NCBI GenBank assembly: GCA_006538405.1 | Contig: BJKQ01000011.1 | Span: 1,055,501 to 1,119,500, forward strand | Direction of reading: 5' to 3' | DNA: 64,000 nucleotides | Source: Hansfordia pulvinata | Taxonomy: Eukaryota; Ascomycota; Sordariomycetes; Xylariales | Part shown: positions 20,701 to 32,745 of the stretch, in pieces | How the letters are laid out: every line of letters starts with the position of its first letter | Numbering within the stretch: position 1 is the stretch's first letter | The notes under the pieces: generated by a model | The model's input: only the letters and a program-made list of their open reading frames with translations | The model's database searches: none | What the model was told of the DNA's origin: nothing | Made by a program: the position numbers and the translations under genes

Positions 20701-23254
20701 CGACGCCGCGTGGATCCAGTCGCCGCCGCCGCCGCCGTCGTCCTGCGCGAAGTGCGCCCGCAGCAGGTAGTTGAGCAGCTCCAGCGACGGCAGCGAGGTC
20801 GTCGTCGTCGTCGTCGTCGTCGGTTGGTGCTTCTTCTTCCCACCCAGAAGAGAAGATGGGAGGGAGGAGGAGGGGTAGTCTCGGCTCTGCTGGGCCAGGA
20901 CCATGGCTAGCAGGCGGTCGCGGTCCGCGTAGCCCATCGTCTTGACGCCGCGGTGCTTGTGGCGGCTGCGATGACCTTGCAAGCTATTGTTGTTGATGTT
21001 GGTTCTTCCATCATTGTCGTCCTCGTCATGATCGTTGCTGCTGCCGCTGCTGCCAGCATCGTCCTCCGAAAGGTGCAGGATTGCTTCCCCCCGTGTCGTC
21101 GCTGCTCGCCGGGGGAGGAAGAAGAAGAAGAAGAAGCCATCTCGTCCTCGTCGACGCCGAGCCCCTCCTTGTACCGGCCGATGTGGTCGCGCGGCTGCGG
21201 CTCCCACAGCCAGGGCGAGCGCTTGAAGGCCGCGTGCCCGCGCGACGGGTCTCTCGCGGCGCCGGTCGTCGTCCTCGTCGTCGTCGTCGTCGTCGCGCGG
21301 GGCTTAGACTTGGACTTGGAATCGGACGTGGACCTGGGATCCGAGCGGTGGGAGATGGCCTCCGAGTTGGAGGAGGAGGAGGAGGAGGAGGAGGAGGAGG
21401 AGGAGTGAGGGATGGCTGTCGACTGCGGGGTTTCCGTCGTTGTCGCTGTCTTTGTCTTCTCGTGATCGTCCTCCCCCCTCCCATCTCCCTCCCCAAGACG
21501 TCGTCGTCGAGCTGCGGGATGCTGAAGTCGCCCAGGTCGAACTCCCACGACGCCAGGTCCACGTCCTGGAAGAAGAAGTCGTCGTGCATGGGCGGGAAGT
21601 AGACCATGTCCATGTCCATGTCCATGTCCATGTGCCCCACACCGTCGGCCGCGGCCGTCGTCGTCTCGATGCTCGGGTTCGGGTTCGGGTTCGGCGGGCC
21701 GGCGGCGGCGGCGGCGACGGCGGGGGCGGCGTAGTGGTCGAAGCCGGGAGTCGGCGTCTGGAAACCGACTCCCTGGAATCCCACCAGGCTGCTTCTGCTG
21801 CTGTTGCTGCTGTTGTTGTTGTGGCTGTGGCCGCCGCCGTGCTCCCCGCGCTGCTGGTGCCCGGCGGCAAAGCCCATGATCCGGGGCGAGCTCTGCAGCC
21901 GGGCGGCCCCCTCCTCCCCTCGGCCCGGGGAGCGGCAGTCCTCTGCACACACACGGCTCAGGTCAGTCAAAAAAAAAAAAAAAAAAAAACAGAGATCTAT
22001 CGACCATGGCCCCGCCCCAAAGTATCAGGTTTCGGTAAAGTAAACACACACACACACACACACACACACCGTGATGATAATGATGATGATGGCCCGTCGT
22101 CAGCTTGGTCGCGGCGGACAAGACGCGCCGGGCGGACGGGCGGCACGCCAGGCCCTTGGCCCGGCACCGGCCGCAGGGCTTGCGGTCGTCGCACTTGGCC
22201 TTGGAGGCCGCGCAGTGGGTGCACGCTTCGGCGGCCCGGTCCCCTCGCCGGATCATCGGCGCCCGGCGGCTGCTGCTGCTGCTGCCCGCCGCCGCCGCCG
22301 CCGCAGCCTCGGACTCGTCGCGGTCGTGCGTCGCCTCGTGCCGGCTCAGGAGGTCTCTGTTTTTTTTTTTCCCTCGGCCCAGCCGGAAAGAAAATCAGCA
22401 AACGTTTCTTCGTGTAGAGTGGAGCTTTCCGGGGGGGTGTAAAGGGGGGGGGTCAGAGGAGGAGAAGGGGGCAACGAGCTCAGCCGAGGGCAACAAAAGA
22501 AAAGAAAATGGTGGCAGGGTAGACAACTCACGCCCTGTTGAAGCGCTTGGCGCAGCGAGTGCACTGGTACGGCCTCGCGTTCTCGTCTGTTCCGAGTTCA
22601 GAGGGCAGGCTTGCTATCAGTCACTGCTGGACGGGGCCAGGGGGGGGGGCTTCCGTGGTCGGCGAACTCACGAGATCTCAGATGGCGGGTGAGGTGGTCG
22701 GCTCTGTGGCGCGGGCGGGAGACGGCAGAGGCAGACTGGGCGTTAGCCACCAAGCACCCCAACCAAATTCATTCACAAGTAAAAATCGCCACGGCCGTCC
22801 TTCCTCTCGGGATTTCTCCTCGGGGCCAGATTTCGGAGAAAGGGTGGTGAAGAAGAAGAAGAGGGAAGAAAGAAAGGAAGAAGAAGAGAAAATGTCAACC
22901 ACACCTCTCGTAGACCCTCCCGCAGATGTGGCAGATGTGGTGGCTGCTCTGCTGATGCTGGTGAAGCGGCTGCCCGCGGTGATCGAAGCCCGGGGACTGC
23001 TGTTGCTGGTGATGATGATTATGCTGAGTATGATGATGATGATGACGGCGCGAAAGCCGCACGCGCTTGCTGGCCGGCATATGCGTCAGCGATAGCGGCA
23101 GCGACCGCGACTGTGACCGCTGCATCGACGGCGGCGCGGGCGCGGGGGACCCGTCGTCGTCGCCGGGACCGGGGCCGGGCTCCATCAGCAGCAGCGGGTC
23201 GGAGCCGGCGGCGGCGGCGTCGCAGAGCATGTCCATCCCGTTGTCGGCTGACAT
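17741..23254 (-). CDS. Large transcription factor with two C2H2 fingers, a Zn2Cys6 domain and a fungal-specific middle region
   Basis: I read eight exons: 23254-22905, 22703-22672, 22586-22532, 22356-22070, 21942-20551, 20452-20318, 20183-20057 and 19900-17741. The first four join into CHICGRVYERADHLTRHLRSH, then CTRCAKRFNRADLLSRHEATH, then a Zn2Cys6 cluster (CTHCAASKAKC..KPCGRCRAKGLAC). This is the layout of fungal combined C2H2/C6 regulators; binding to cluster promoters is inferred. Conserved fungal-specific segments follow: FKRSPWLWEPQPRDH, TRDLKTLQAYMLVIDVGLWSG, FLLPLVTMLRRAGTF, LAAKWQRFIHRESYKR, HLFIHDMQSSAS. Inside exons the frame shifts four times, near 21473-21478 and 21087-21092 (both six-base G runs on the coding strand), 20129-20140 and 18270-18590. 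Each behaves as one lost base; restoring four gives 1513 codons and a multiple of three. Homopolymer runs of Pro, His, Gln, Asp, Gly and Ser are extreme. The C-terminus is uncertain. Confidence 0.8.
18505..18546. repeat. (AGG)14 microsatellite encoding poly-Pro in the regulator
   Basis: Fourteen units, read as Pro codons on the minus strand. One of the regulator's frame changes falls in or just downstream of this low-complexity stretch. Confidence 0.88.
19182..19208. repeat. (GGT)9 microsatellite encoding poly-His in the regulator
   Basis: Read on the minus strand as CAC codons, giving a His run in the regulator. Confidence 0.88.
21371..21403. repeat. (AGG)11 microsatellite encoding poly-Ser in the regulator
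   Basis: In the frame that fits the family, minus-strand codons are TCC, giving a Ser run ahead of the conserved SPWLWEP segment. Confidence 0.85.
21605..21634. repeat. Five copies of CCATGT encoding a Met-Asp repeat
   Basis: Gives alternating Met and Asp in the acidic region after the Zn2Cys6 domain of the regulator. Confidence 0.88.
22044..22069. repeat. (AC)13 microsatellite at a splice donor of the regulator
   Basis: On the coding strand this is a GT run that begins exactly at the 5' splice site after exon 4 (donor at 22069), so several overlapping GTGTGT donors are available. Confidence 0.85.
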
Positions 23255-23451
23255 TCTTCTTCCTCTTCCTTTCCTTCTGTTCTTGGCCCGGCTATCAATG
23301 GGGAGAAGACAGAAACGAGCACAGCAGAGATGCGCCGGGGAGAGAAAGAGAGAGAGAGAGAGCCCTTCATCATCGTCCTCCTCTTCGGAAGTTCCGGGGA
23401 GTGGAGGCGGGGCTGTTGTTTTATACGCGCGTTGGAGCCGCAGGGGTGGGT

Positions 23452-23454
<3 letters not shown>

Positions 23455-23490
<36 letters not shown>

Positions 23491-23512
23491 GTGTGTGTGT
23501 GTGTGTGTGTGT
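23455..23512. repeat. (CT)15 followed by (GT)12
   Basis: Adjacent dinucleotide repeats in the region upstream of the regulator start codon (23254), so possibly in its leader or promoter. Confidence 0.9.
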
Positions 23513-24517
23513 ATTTCCTGCGTTCCCGCGCCTGACCCTGAGCATACTCGTGGTCCCCGCCAGCATCTGCCGTGTTGCATATTCCTGGGGTAAATAGATG
23601 GAAAAGTCGGGGTAGACCGGGCAGGGGGCATCGCGGGCGAATCAGACGGGGTTCGATTCGAGATGCCGGCTGGGAGGGCATGTGCGGATGCGACGCTGCG
23701 CGAACGGGGAGGCGTCCCGATTCATCCATTCACTCATTCACATCCCCGTTTCGGTCGATGGGCTTCGTTCTCCTCCCCATCTCCGTCTCGCCTTTCTATT
23801 GCCGCGGGGCTGGCAGCGGGTTTACTCGTACGCGCCCGTTCCACGCTTGCTCGTCGTCTTGCACGGCCCCGAGCAGGTAAGGTAGGTAGGCATGCTGAGC
23901 TGTGACTCACGTGGAGGCGCCATAAATAATGGGTGGGCACCTCGCTTGGTTGCGCTGCTCGGACTCCCAGGCTCTTCTCGTCCCCGGCCTATTTCCTCCC
24001 TGTCAGTCCGAGTCGCGGAAAGTGGAGGGCCGCCACCCGCGGGGGTTATGTATAGTAAGTACCAGGGCGCACGCGTATGTGTGGCTGGGCGCCCTAACCC
24101 AGTCAGTTGGTGTGCGCGCGGCGGCCTCAGTGACCAAGCCCAAGGATAATAATATCGATGATAAGAAAAGAGATCGGAAATCCCATCCACGTCGCCGACC
24201 ACGACAAACAGATGGACGTGGCAGTGCTGAGGCGCCGCTGAGGACGAGAAAAGGAAATAGACGCAGAAATAAGAACACAAATATCGAAACATTTGAGGCA
24301 GTAGGACAAGGCCAGACCCTCTACCCCGAGCCAGAACCCAGGAGACGACGCAGCAGCCAGCCCGGGCATCGCATCCTCTGCCGGCAGCGTTACATCGCCT
24401 CTTGAGGAGGGGCGCGCCACGTGCGAACACGGGATCGAGTCGAGTCGATTCCTGCCGTGCAGCTCAGCTCAACGGCGTATACTTACCTACTGATTTGTAC
24501 ATCATATGTATGTGGGG

Positions 24518-24544
24518 ATATATATATATATATATATATATATA
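24518..24544. repeat. (AT)13 dinucleotide repeat
   Basis: Perfect alternating AT tract in intergenic DNA. Confidence 0.9.
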
Positions 24545-25050
24545 CATGTCGAGAGAGCAAGGGTCCAGAAGAGACGGCCAAGGCGGCTGCAGGCTGACGG
24601 CTGACAGCAGGGCGGCCCCCCCTTTTGGAAAAGAAATCGACGAGAACAAAGAAACGAAAGAGGGTACTTGGCGCCGCGCCCTCGGCCACATCCGTGCCGC
24701 AGAGTGATAAGAGTAACGGATACAAACAGTGGCTCCAGTACATAGGTAGGTAGTATGCATTTCACGAGGCGTGTCGGAGGCGAGCCGCCGGCCGAGGCCA
24801 CGCCACAGAGGCTTGTCACGACCAACAGAAGAGATGTTTGGCCTTTGTCGGAGAGGGCATCCGGAATGAACAAAACATAGATCTTGAATGCTAGAAAGGT
24901 AGAAAAAGCTCTGGGGGACGGGTGAGAGAAGAGACAGCAAAGAGAGTCGGAGTTGCTCCAGAAAGATGGAAACCCCGCCAGCTAGTGGACGCTGCCATTC
25001 CTGAGTTTGAACACCACCCGTCAACAAGAAAGCCGCAGTTGTCTCTCTCT

Positions 25051-25058
<8 letters not shown>

Positions 25059-25094
<36 letters not shown>
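25059..25094. repeat. (CT)18 dinucleotide repeat
   Basis: Perfect CT tract preceded by imperfect CTTT/CT units from about 25040. Confidence 0.9.
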
Positions 25095-25101
<7 letters not shown>

Positions 25102-25792
25102 CCTCCCTCTCCTGTCCTCCATCGCCCAATGGATATCTCTCGAAACCCCTCTTCCTCCCCTTCCTCCTCCTCCATACCTTCCTTGCTCTGGGTATCCGAC
25201 GCTAACACCATGCTTGAAACGGAAAGGGAAAAAGTGGTGTGGTTCTGTGTGCGGTTCCGGCGGCGGGGAGACCGGATCTCGAGACCACGGACGGCGGGCT
25301 ACTGCGGACGTGGGTGGGTGGGTGGTCTGGTGCGCGTGATATGTTGTCTTTTGCGTCCACGTTGTGTGTGTGTGTTGGCTGTGTGATGTGGGCAGTAGTA
25401 GTAGCCTTCTCCGAAGAACGGCTGTCCTGCCTGCGTCTCGAAGGGAAAAAAAAAAAAAAAAACTGGTGCGTCCGTCTTCACGAAACCCTCCCCCCATCGT
25501 CGTCCCAACCAATCCTTGGTCCACCCCGCGGCCGGTCATCCCGCTGGGGCCTGCTCTCCTCGGAGCTGGTTCCGGGTGGGAAAGCAGAGCCAAGATAGAG
25601 AGAAAAAAAAAAAAGAAGACAGGCCTTGCCGAGTTTGGGGTTTCTTCTTTCAAAGGGAATTTGGCATAAGTGTGTTTTGGGTGTCATGACCGCCGGCTTT
25701 TTCTTTCGCCTCGGCGCCGACGGCCCAGCAAATCCGGATCGGTGTGATGATGATGATGATGATGAACAAAAGAGTCCAAAAGCGAGAAGCTT

Positions 25793-26178
25793 TCAGCTCA
25801 CGTAGGTGCCGCAGGTCGCGCAACAGCGGCCGGAGAAGACCCAGACGGTGCTCCCCTTGCCCTGGCACGTGGGACAGCGTTTCGCCGGCGGCTGTTGGGG
25901 GTTCCCCGAGGTTAGTCGAGGGTCTCTTTTCGTTTCGTTACTGGGGTTTTTTTCCCCAAGGACTGAGGGAGGGGCATCTTCTTCTCTTTCCCTTCTCACT
26001 GGGCACCGGGACTAGACCGGAAAAAAAAAGAAAGGACTGGAGATGAGTAAAGTCAGAAAGAGAAACATACGCTGCCGGAGCTCTCGTTGACGGGGTCCCG
26101 GTGACCCACACTGCAGCGCCGAGCCAGCTGCTGCTGCCGGAGTGTCGGTCCTCCCCGGGGAGTCCTCGAGACGGCCAT
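25793..26178 (-). CDS. Small protein with two CxxC motifs (68 residues)
   Basis: Exon 1 is 26178-26071 and exon 2 is 25891-25793. The 179-base intron has a consensus GTATGT donor, a GACTAAC branch point and a CAACAG acceptor, with phase 0 on both sides. The protein starts MAVSRTPRGGPTLRQQQLARR. It ends with CPTCQGKGSTVWVF followed by CCATCGTYVS. The CPTCQGKG piece resembles one half of a DnaJ-type zinc-binding repeat, and with the later CATC it could coordinate one zinc. I cannot assign a function or named family. The quality of all splice signals and the loss of the Cys pattern if the intron is retained argue that this is a real gene in otherwise empty DNA. The basic N-terminus has no signal peptide or membrane segment. 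Confidence 0.7.
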
Positions 26179-28421
26179 TGTGTATATCAGGTGAGATGGG
26201 ATGTGAATGAAAGAGGGCGAGTGCTGCTGAACAGCGGCGGCGACGGCAGCAGGCGAAGGGGCTACTCTAATAAGTAGGTGGCTGCAGAAGCGCGAGGGGC
26301 TGGCTGGGTCCGGGGGTTTTTGCCACGACTCAAAAGACCAAAAGCCGAGGGAAAGCAGCTGCTCTGGCTGGGAGATGGCGTGGTACAGTCGAAATGGGGG
26401 CCGCGAAAAGTGAGGTTGTCGAGGCGGGGGGGGGGGGGCTTTATTGGGAAGAGCAGAAGCGACGGGCGGAATGGCGTTATATACTTTTCTGACTGGGCCG
26501 GAGGGGGGGTTCTTTGCCGCGCGTGTCGTGTGGAAGCGCGGCCAAGACGGGCGCTTGTGATAGTCGCGAAACGGACCGTATGGGGAGAGCGGCAAGATTA
26601 GTTGGGCAAGGCCCCTCCCCTCCTCGGAGAGGAGGCAGAGAGAAGGGAAAGAAGGGGACGGACAAAAAAGAAAAGAAAGAAAAAAAGAAAAGGAGGCCAA
26701 GGTACAAACTCGACTGCCGTGCCGGTCGCGGCTCGGATAGCCAACGGTTCTAGTGATGTGACGAGTGCGTCTGTCTGTAAGTTGCCGAGCCCGGCGTTTG
26801 TGGATAAAGGAAAACCAGAGAACGAAAAAAAAAAAAAAAAGGTACTACGGCGAAGGGGCGTGGTTCAACGCGAGTCGGAATGATATCGGCGTGTACGGCG
26901 GTTGCTGTTACCAGGCCGTGGTTATCCCCAAAGACGAGAAACCCGGGCATCCGTCCGTCCCAGAGCCGCCTTGTCCCGCCCAACGAGTGCGTGTGTAGGC
27001 TTGAATGATGATAAAAATGAGAGAATGAAAAAGAGCAAGCAAAAAAAAAAAAAAAAAAATAGAGGCGCCACCCGCTTGCTTCTACGACTACGAGAACTAA
27101 GACCCGGGGGCCGCCACGAAAGCACGAGGGCGGCGCGCGAGTACCGCACGTAGGTCCTATCCTGCCGCAGGTACTCACTCGTACGAGTAGGCCAAGATGA
27201 GTTACCAGGTATGCTTGGGTCTGTCTGCTGGCGGCTCGTACGAGAAAACAGCTCTGGCTACCGACTCGCTCGTACATGTATGTCGAACAGGCGTCTGTGT
27301 GGATATGTGGGTGTGGATGTGTATGGATGGATGGATGTGTTATTAGATGGCCGCACGCACGCACGCACGCAAGCATGACCATGTACGTACGGAGCATGTC
27401 TGTCTGCCTGTCTGCTTGTCGGTCTGTATGCCAAAAAAACTAATCACTGGGAATCGGAAGCGGGGAGCGAGTCATGGATTCGACGTGGAAAACCCACCCG
27501 CCCATCCACCCTTCGCCTCCCCCCCCGTCGTCAGTCTCTTGGCACGCACCGACTTCTTTCTTAGCTATATTCGTAGGCGCAGAGTTACGAGGAGGCACAG
27601 GTGGGCGCGTTTATTGGGCTCGGGACGATGGGGCAGATCGCGGTCGAGTGGGCCCGGGCGATTGGAGACACGATCAGGCCCAGCAGCAGTTGCAGGGGCA
27701 GAAGGAGGGGAGAGAAGGAGAAGGGGGGGAAAAAAAGAAAAGAAAAAGCAAGCAGCTATAATCGGCAGTGCATAACTTATGGGCCGGGCGGCTGTGACGA
27801 GAGAGAGAGAGAGAGAGTAACATGTAGAAACCCGCCCCCCTCAGGCGCGGCGGGCGCCGTGAAGCGTGACACGAAACGAAGGGACTTGGACGGAGGGGCG
27901 AAGGTGTGACAATGCCACCGGCCGTCCAGTCCGACCTCACGGGAGAAGACGCAAGGATGCGCGGGCTGATGAGGGTTGAGGAGAGCAAGGCAAAGCCGGA
28001 GTGGATAGAAGCCTGTACTCGTACGTGCAAGGCAGGGACCAACATTCAGTTGGCATCGGCAGCAACAGCAGCAGCAGCAGCAGCAGGATACTCGTAGGAA
28101 TCCATGCAAGATGAGATGACATGGGGCCAAAAGTCGGTATGGATCTCCGCAGGGAAACGACGGCAAAGACCCGCAAGCAAGCGTCGCCAGAAAACAGGCA
28201 GACAGGCAGACATACAGGCAGACAGACATACTCCGTACAGAGACAAGCAGACGAGGGGGGGCGTCATGGGTGCCATGTCTCGCCGCCGTGGCCCGGGTGC
28301 GTCGTGGTTTGTGGTGGTGGTGGTGGTGGTGGTGGACTGCCGACATGGATTATTACGAGTATCCGTAGTTGAAGCCCACCCACCGCCTTCTGCTTTGCCG
28401 GGCGGCTGCCCATCAACCCCC

Positions 28422-28446
28422 GATTTGATTTGATTTGATTTGATTT
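28422..28446. repeat. (GATTT)5 pentanucleotide repeat
   Basis: Five perfect units in the gene-free stretch. Confidence 0.9.
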
Positions 28447-30042
28447 CTTTCATTCTTATCATTATTATATCTACGAGATGTATTATTCTCCTTTCTTCCG
28501 ATCTTCCCTCGACTCGACCCAATGTTTCGGACGCGCAGCAGCCCCGGGCCAGCCAGCCAGCCTTCTCTCTTGTTTTTTTTCCCCCTCGACGCGCAGATGC
28601 GGGCGCGCAGATGCGGCGCGGTCAACAATCAATGGCAGCTGCGAGTGCAAAGGGTCACTCGTCACCTCTATTCAGTACCTACACAATCACACAACGTGCA
28701 TGTCCAGCAACTCGTTGCTTTTTCGGCCCATCGCCCCGCGGTCGGCCAATGGGGGCTGCCCGAGGCGCGTCTTCGGCGGCGCATCGTTGTTGGGCCTTGG
28801 TGAGTTATCGTTACTCGTACACGCACACGCACACGTTGGGTACGGGGTTATGGTGACGGGGTGCGTGCTCGAACTTGTTTACCAGGTAGCCAAGGGCGGC
28901 CAGGATTGCGTCAACGTTTTGGGTGGTCTCTTGTCTTCGGTGAAAAGGCCGAGTCGTCGTCTCCCTTCCTTCCACGCCCCACGACCAGGACGGCGGCCCA
29001 TTGTGCGGCTTAATGAGACAACGGCCACAAAACCTTTTTGCCGTTCGTTTGTTTGTCCTACTTGGCGGGGCGCGTTGTGCTGCCCCCAGGAGGGAGAGAC
29101 GAGTACTCGTGAAAAGCCTTTTTTTTCCCTTCCTTCCCATCAGCAGCGAGCCGTACAAGCCAGCAGGCAAGCAAGCAAGCACAAACGACCCACCACAACC
29201 ACAGTCCCGGCCGCGTGGAGAGTCTCGTGATGAGGAAAGAGGAGCAGGCCGGAAGGGTACCCACGAGCAGGTACTCGTAGGCATGACGATTTCTGCAGTC
29301 CCGTCTGGAAACCCCCGCTCCGAGCTGGCATGGCTTAATAAGTGCCTACTTTAGCCGCCTTTGTTAGTTGCCAGTAGGTAGGTATGCCGTACATGAAGAA
29401 AAAGCCTGGTCTGCTGGTTACATGTAGCTTAAAAGTTAGCTTCTACACTTACATGTGGCTACGAGGGCATACGTAGTGGAGGAGGCAGAGGGTGGTGGGG
29501 GGCAGAGGGAGCCAAGCAAGCCCGTCCTCAGCTCCCCGATCGCTCTAACTTGTTAGGCTTCTAGGGAAAACGGCGAGCGGGGGGGTGGGGGGGGGGTTTC
29601 TATTCTTTTTTTTTTTTTTCACGCCCCCCTTCTGCTTCACGTGTAGATATATCTGCGAGTAATAAGGAGAGGGGGACGGAAAGATGAGGACATGGGGAGG
29701 ACGACGGGTACTCGTACTAGAAAAGCACGGTCCCGCGTTTTGTGACGCGGAGCAGAAGCGCAGAAGCGCAGACGCGGGACGTGGCGTCCGTGGCAGGACT
29801 GGACAGGACTGGGACTGACATTGTTAAAGCAGCGAGCCGCTGACAAACACATTCGAGAAGGGAAGGGTAAAGATGAACAAGAAAAAAGAGAAAACTTGCC
29901 GCCCGCTTTTAGCCAGGCTGCGAGTCGGCAGTAGGGCAGGGAGAAGAGGGACCCAGCTACTCGTACTCGTAGTGTTGCCTGCACATGTACGTACATCTTG
30001 CAGATCGATTTGAGAAGTATAGAAATAAAAGCTCGTGGGCAT

Positions 30043-30080
<38 letters not shown>
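30043..30080. repeat. (AGC)12 trinucleotide repeat
   Basis: Perfect AGC/GCT repeat in non-coding DNA, flanked by no recognisable frame. Confidence 0.9.
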
Positions 30081-30081
<1 letters not shown>

Positions 30082-31284
30082 TCGGTCGTCGACGCCAGGC
30101 TGAAATTGCGCCGGCAGGGTCCAGGGTTTCTGGCTTTTGTGACAGGTCACAAAACGAGAAGGGGCGCCAGCTGCGAGGGGCAGCAGTAGTCGACGACTTG
30201 ATAACCAACTGGGACCTAGAGATGTGCTCGTATGTAGGTGACTGGAGACTCTGCGCCGCCGGCGCCGGGAGCCTTTATCTTTTTTTTTTTTTTCACTTTT
30301 TCCTCTCGGGGTGATGGATGATGAGCAAGCGTGCGGACAGCCCAAGGCCGAAAGCGATGACCCCACCACCGCCACCAGCCCGAGATCGACGGTGCAGGGA
30401 CGAGATATATGCCAGATACAAGCAGGCGGGGTCGTCGGCCGGTGCCAGTGTGGGTGGTGCCCCTCTCGAATCTCGACGCGAGGTTGCAGCACGGGGGAGT
30501 ACGAGTACTCGAACGAATACTCCGTAAGAGGGAGGAAGAGAGATCTGGACAAGCCGGCCCTGCATATTGGCGAGCATCATACAAGAGGGGGAGTGAAGAG
30601 TGTCCTGCGCTGTCCCAGACTGACGACAGGCCAAAATTGTCGCAAGCGGCCCTTTTCGCTTCGAGGCCGGACACGGGGCGAGGACATCATCTCGTCAACT
30701 GGCGTTGCGTTGCCGCTCATGAACTGGACGGTCCATCTGCCTGCCCACCCTTTCCCTCCGTGTGCTACGTTTCCACCCGGGGACTTTATTCGCACTGGAG
30801 GTGACGCCCAACAGAGATATCGCAGGTGGGTAAGCAAATTGCCCTTTCCAGTGTGCAAGGTACTCGTAGTCCGGTCACATGGACCTTATTGAAGTAGGTA
30901 CCTTGGGTACAAAGAGGTAGGTATTCACTCATTCACCCACTCGTAATGGTCACTCATCCGTCGGCAGTCCGGAGGGTGTGATTCGGGCCACTTTTTGCCG
31001 CTATCCCACCCGCGCTGTCTCCGACTCGCCCAACCGACATTTCGGGACATGCATTCCCGGCTTTTCTCCTCCCCGTCTTTGCCCCCCAAATGCAGGTGGG
31101 AGGGGAGAGTGTCGCTCGCCAGCCATGTGGCAGGAAAGGGCCCGAGCAGTGACGAGCAGAGACCTGGCCCCTCCCTCTTCCTCCATAAGGGCGAGGATAC
31201 GTGCCACCGGACTACGAGTACGGCAGGGTACGGTACGCAACACAGGAACACCAGGGATGAGAATAGTATCAGAAGGTGGGCGAG

Positions 31285-31298
31285 TACTCGTACGAGTA
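31285..31298. repeat. Perfect 14-nt palindrome TACTCGTACGAGTA
   Basis: Self-complementary element, the clearest copy of the recurrent word in the gene-free stretch. A 12-nt version lies at 27177-27188, and GTACTCG-CA-CGAGTAC lies at 33121-33136. Confidence 0.8.
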
Positions 31299-32689
31299 GA
31301 CGAGGGAGCGAGAAGGGTGTGAGTGCTCGGTCCAAGACCCGTCCTCGGGAGTTCCCGATTCGCTTGACTCCCGAAAGCGGCGACCATCTCTCATCGTGGC
31401 CTCTGAGATGATAATAATAAGTGCGAGTATATCCTGGCTCCTCCAGATGGGACGGTGCACGGGATCATCTCCATGCATCACAATGGGGAGGGAGGAGGGT
31501 GGATGTGGAAGGGGTGGGGTTGGCCCTTCTTTTTTTTTTTTCTTCTTAATTCTCTTCCGCCTTATTAACCCCTTGCTTGTTGACGGCTAAGAAAGCAACG
31601 CATCGTCATCTTCTGCTACAGGAGACACTCGTGGCTGGACAGCTTGGGCCACCAAGGGCCCGTTCTGCCGGTGGAGGTTTGGGGCCAATGCCCGCGCGGC
31701 TGACAAGGCCGCCCGCCCGCATGCCCGCCCCCCTCTCTCTCTCTCTGGCCGTCCAGACGGTCTGTCTCTCTGGGGAGGAAGAGGAAGAAGGGCCCTCTCC
31801 CCTTTTGGGCCTCGCGTGTGTGTGTGCCTTTCCTCCGAGAGACAAGACAGAGGGCCAATCACGCGTCGGTGCTCCCGCCCGTGGCGCCCGGGTCCCGTGT
31901 CGATACACGCGCCCTTCATTCTGTATGTATTCACGGGTATGACGGAGACGGGTACGAGCAGTCACTGGCACACGAGCGCGGTGATATTCATCATTAGGCT
32001 ACCCGCTGGAGTCGGGAGGGTACTCCTCACGGGATCCCGATGGCTGTTGAAAGAGGGAAGACGAAGAATAAATTGGTTTGAAAAAAAAAAAAAAAGTAGA
32101 GCACCGAGCGTGAGTGCGTGCCTCATCCCTGTTCCGCAGGAGGTCACACGAACCGTCACGCAAACACATGTGTCGGGCTATCCCATCTTTCCTTTTTTTT
32201 CCTTCCCTTTTTACCCCCCTTGGTCTTGTTCCTTGTGTGTGCTTGCTTTTCGGGAGATCGACCTCAAGGATCCAGGTTCAACGGTTTGACGTGCCGGGGC
32301 CAGGAGAGAGCCCCCCCCCTTCAAGCCTTCGCAAGGCAAACGCAAGGTCACCTTGGGTCTCGTCTCCAATCTTGAGTGTACTCGTATGAGTACTCGGCCT
32401 GGCCGACGTCCGTCCCTTGTTTTTTTTCTTGTTTTTGGCTGGTGAGGGGGTCAACTGTCAGCCGCAGCAGAAGAAAGGTCCTATCTACGAACGACTCTCG
32501 AGGTGCCATGCCCACCCCCCAATTCATTCTCGCCAATCTTGCCACCCGCACCTTTTCTTGACCTTTGCCGCGGTTGGAGTATTGAGCCAAGGCGAATGGA
32601 AAGCAAACACATGGCCAGCTGACTGAGTCAGTCGCAGGTTGCCACGCTTTCCTGCCGTCTCTGGTCACGAGTCTTTGCCAGCCGCACAG

Positions 32690-32745
32690 TCCCAGTCCCC
32701 GTCCCCGTCCGAGTCCCGGTCCCGGTCCCGGTCCCGGCCCCGGCC
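32690..32745. repeat. GTCCCG-type hexamer array
   Basis: Degenerate then regular hexamers (GTCCCC, GTCCGA, GTCCCG), about nine units, in intergenic DNA. Confidence 0.8.

Larger units (their letters stand above)
23255..25792. other. Intergenic upstream of the regulator
   Basis: About 2.5 kb. It contains the regulator promoter, long dinucleotide repeats (CT at 23455-23484, GT at 23489-23512, AT at 24518-24544, CT at 25059-25094) and GGTAGGTAGG-type words near 23880 and 24745. No gene recognised. Confidence 0.5.

Noticed and set aside
11156..23254. Qa-1F-type binding sites (GGRTAA...TTAYCC) for the quinate-like cluster
   Set aside because: Only isolated half-sites were found, none as the full inverted element.
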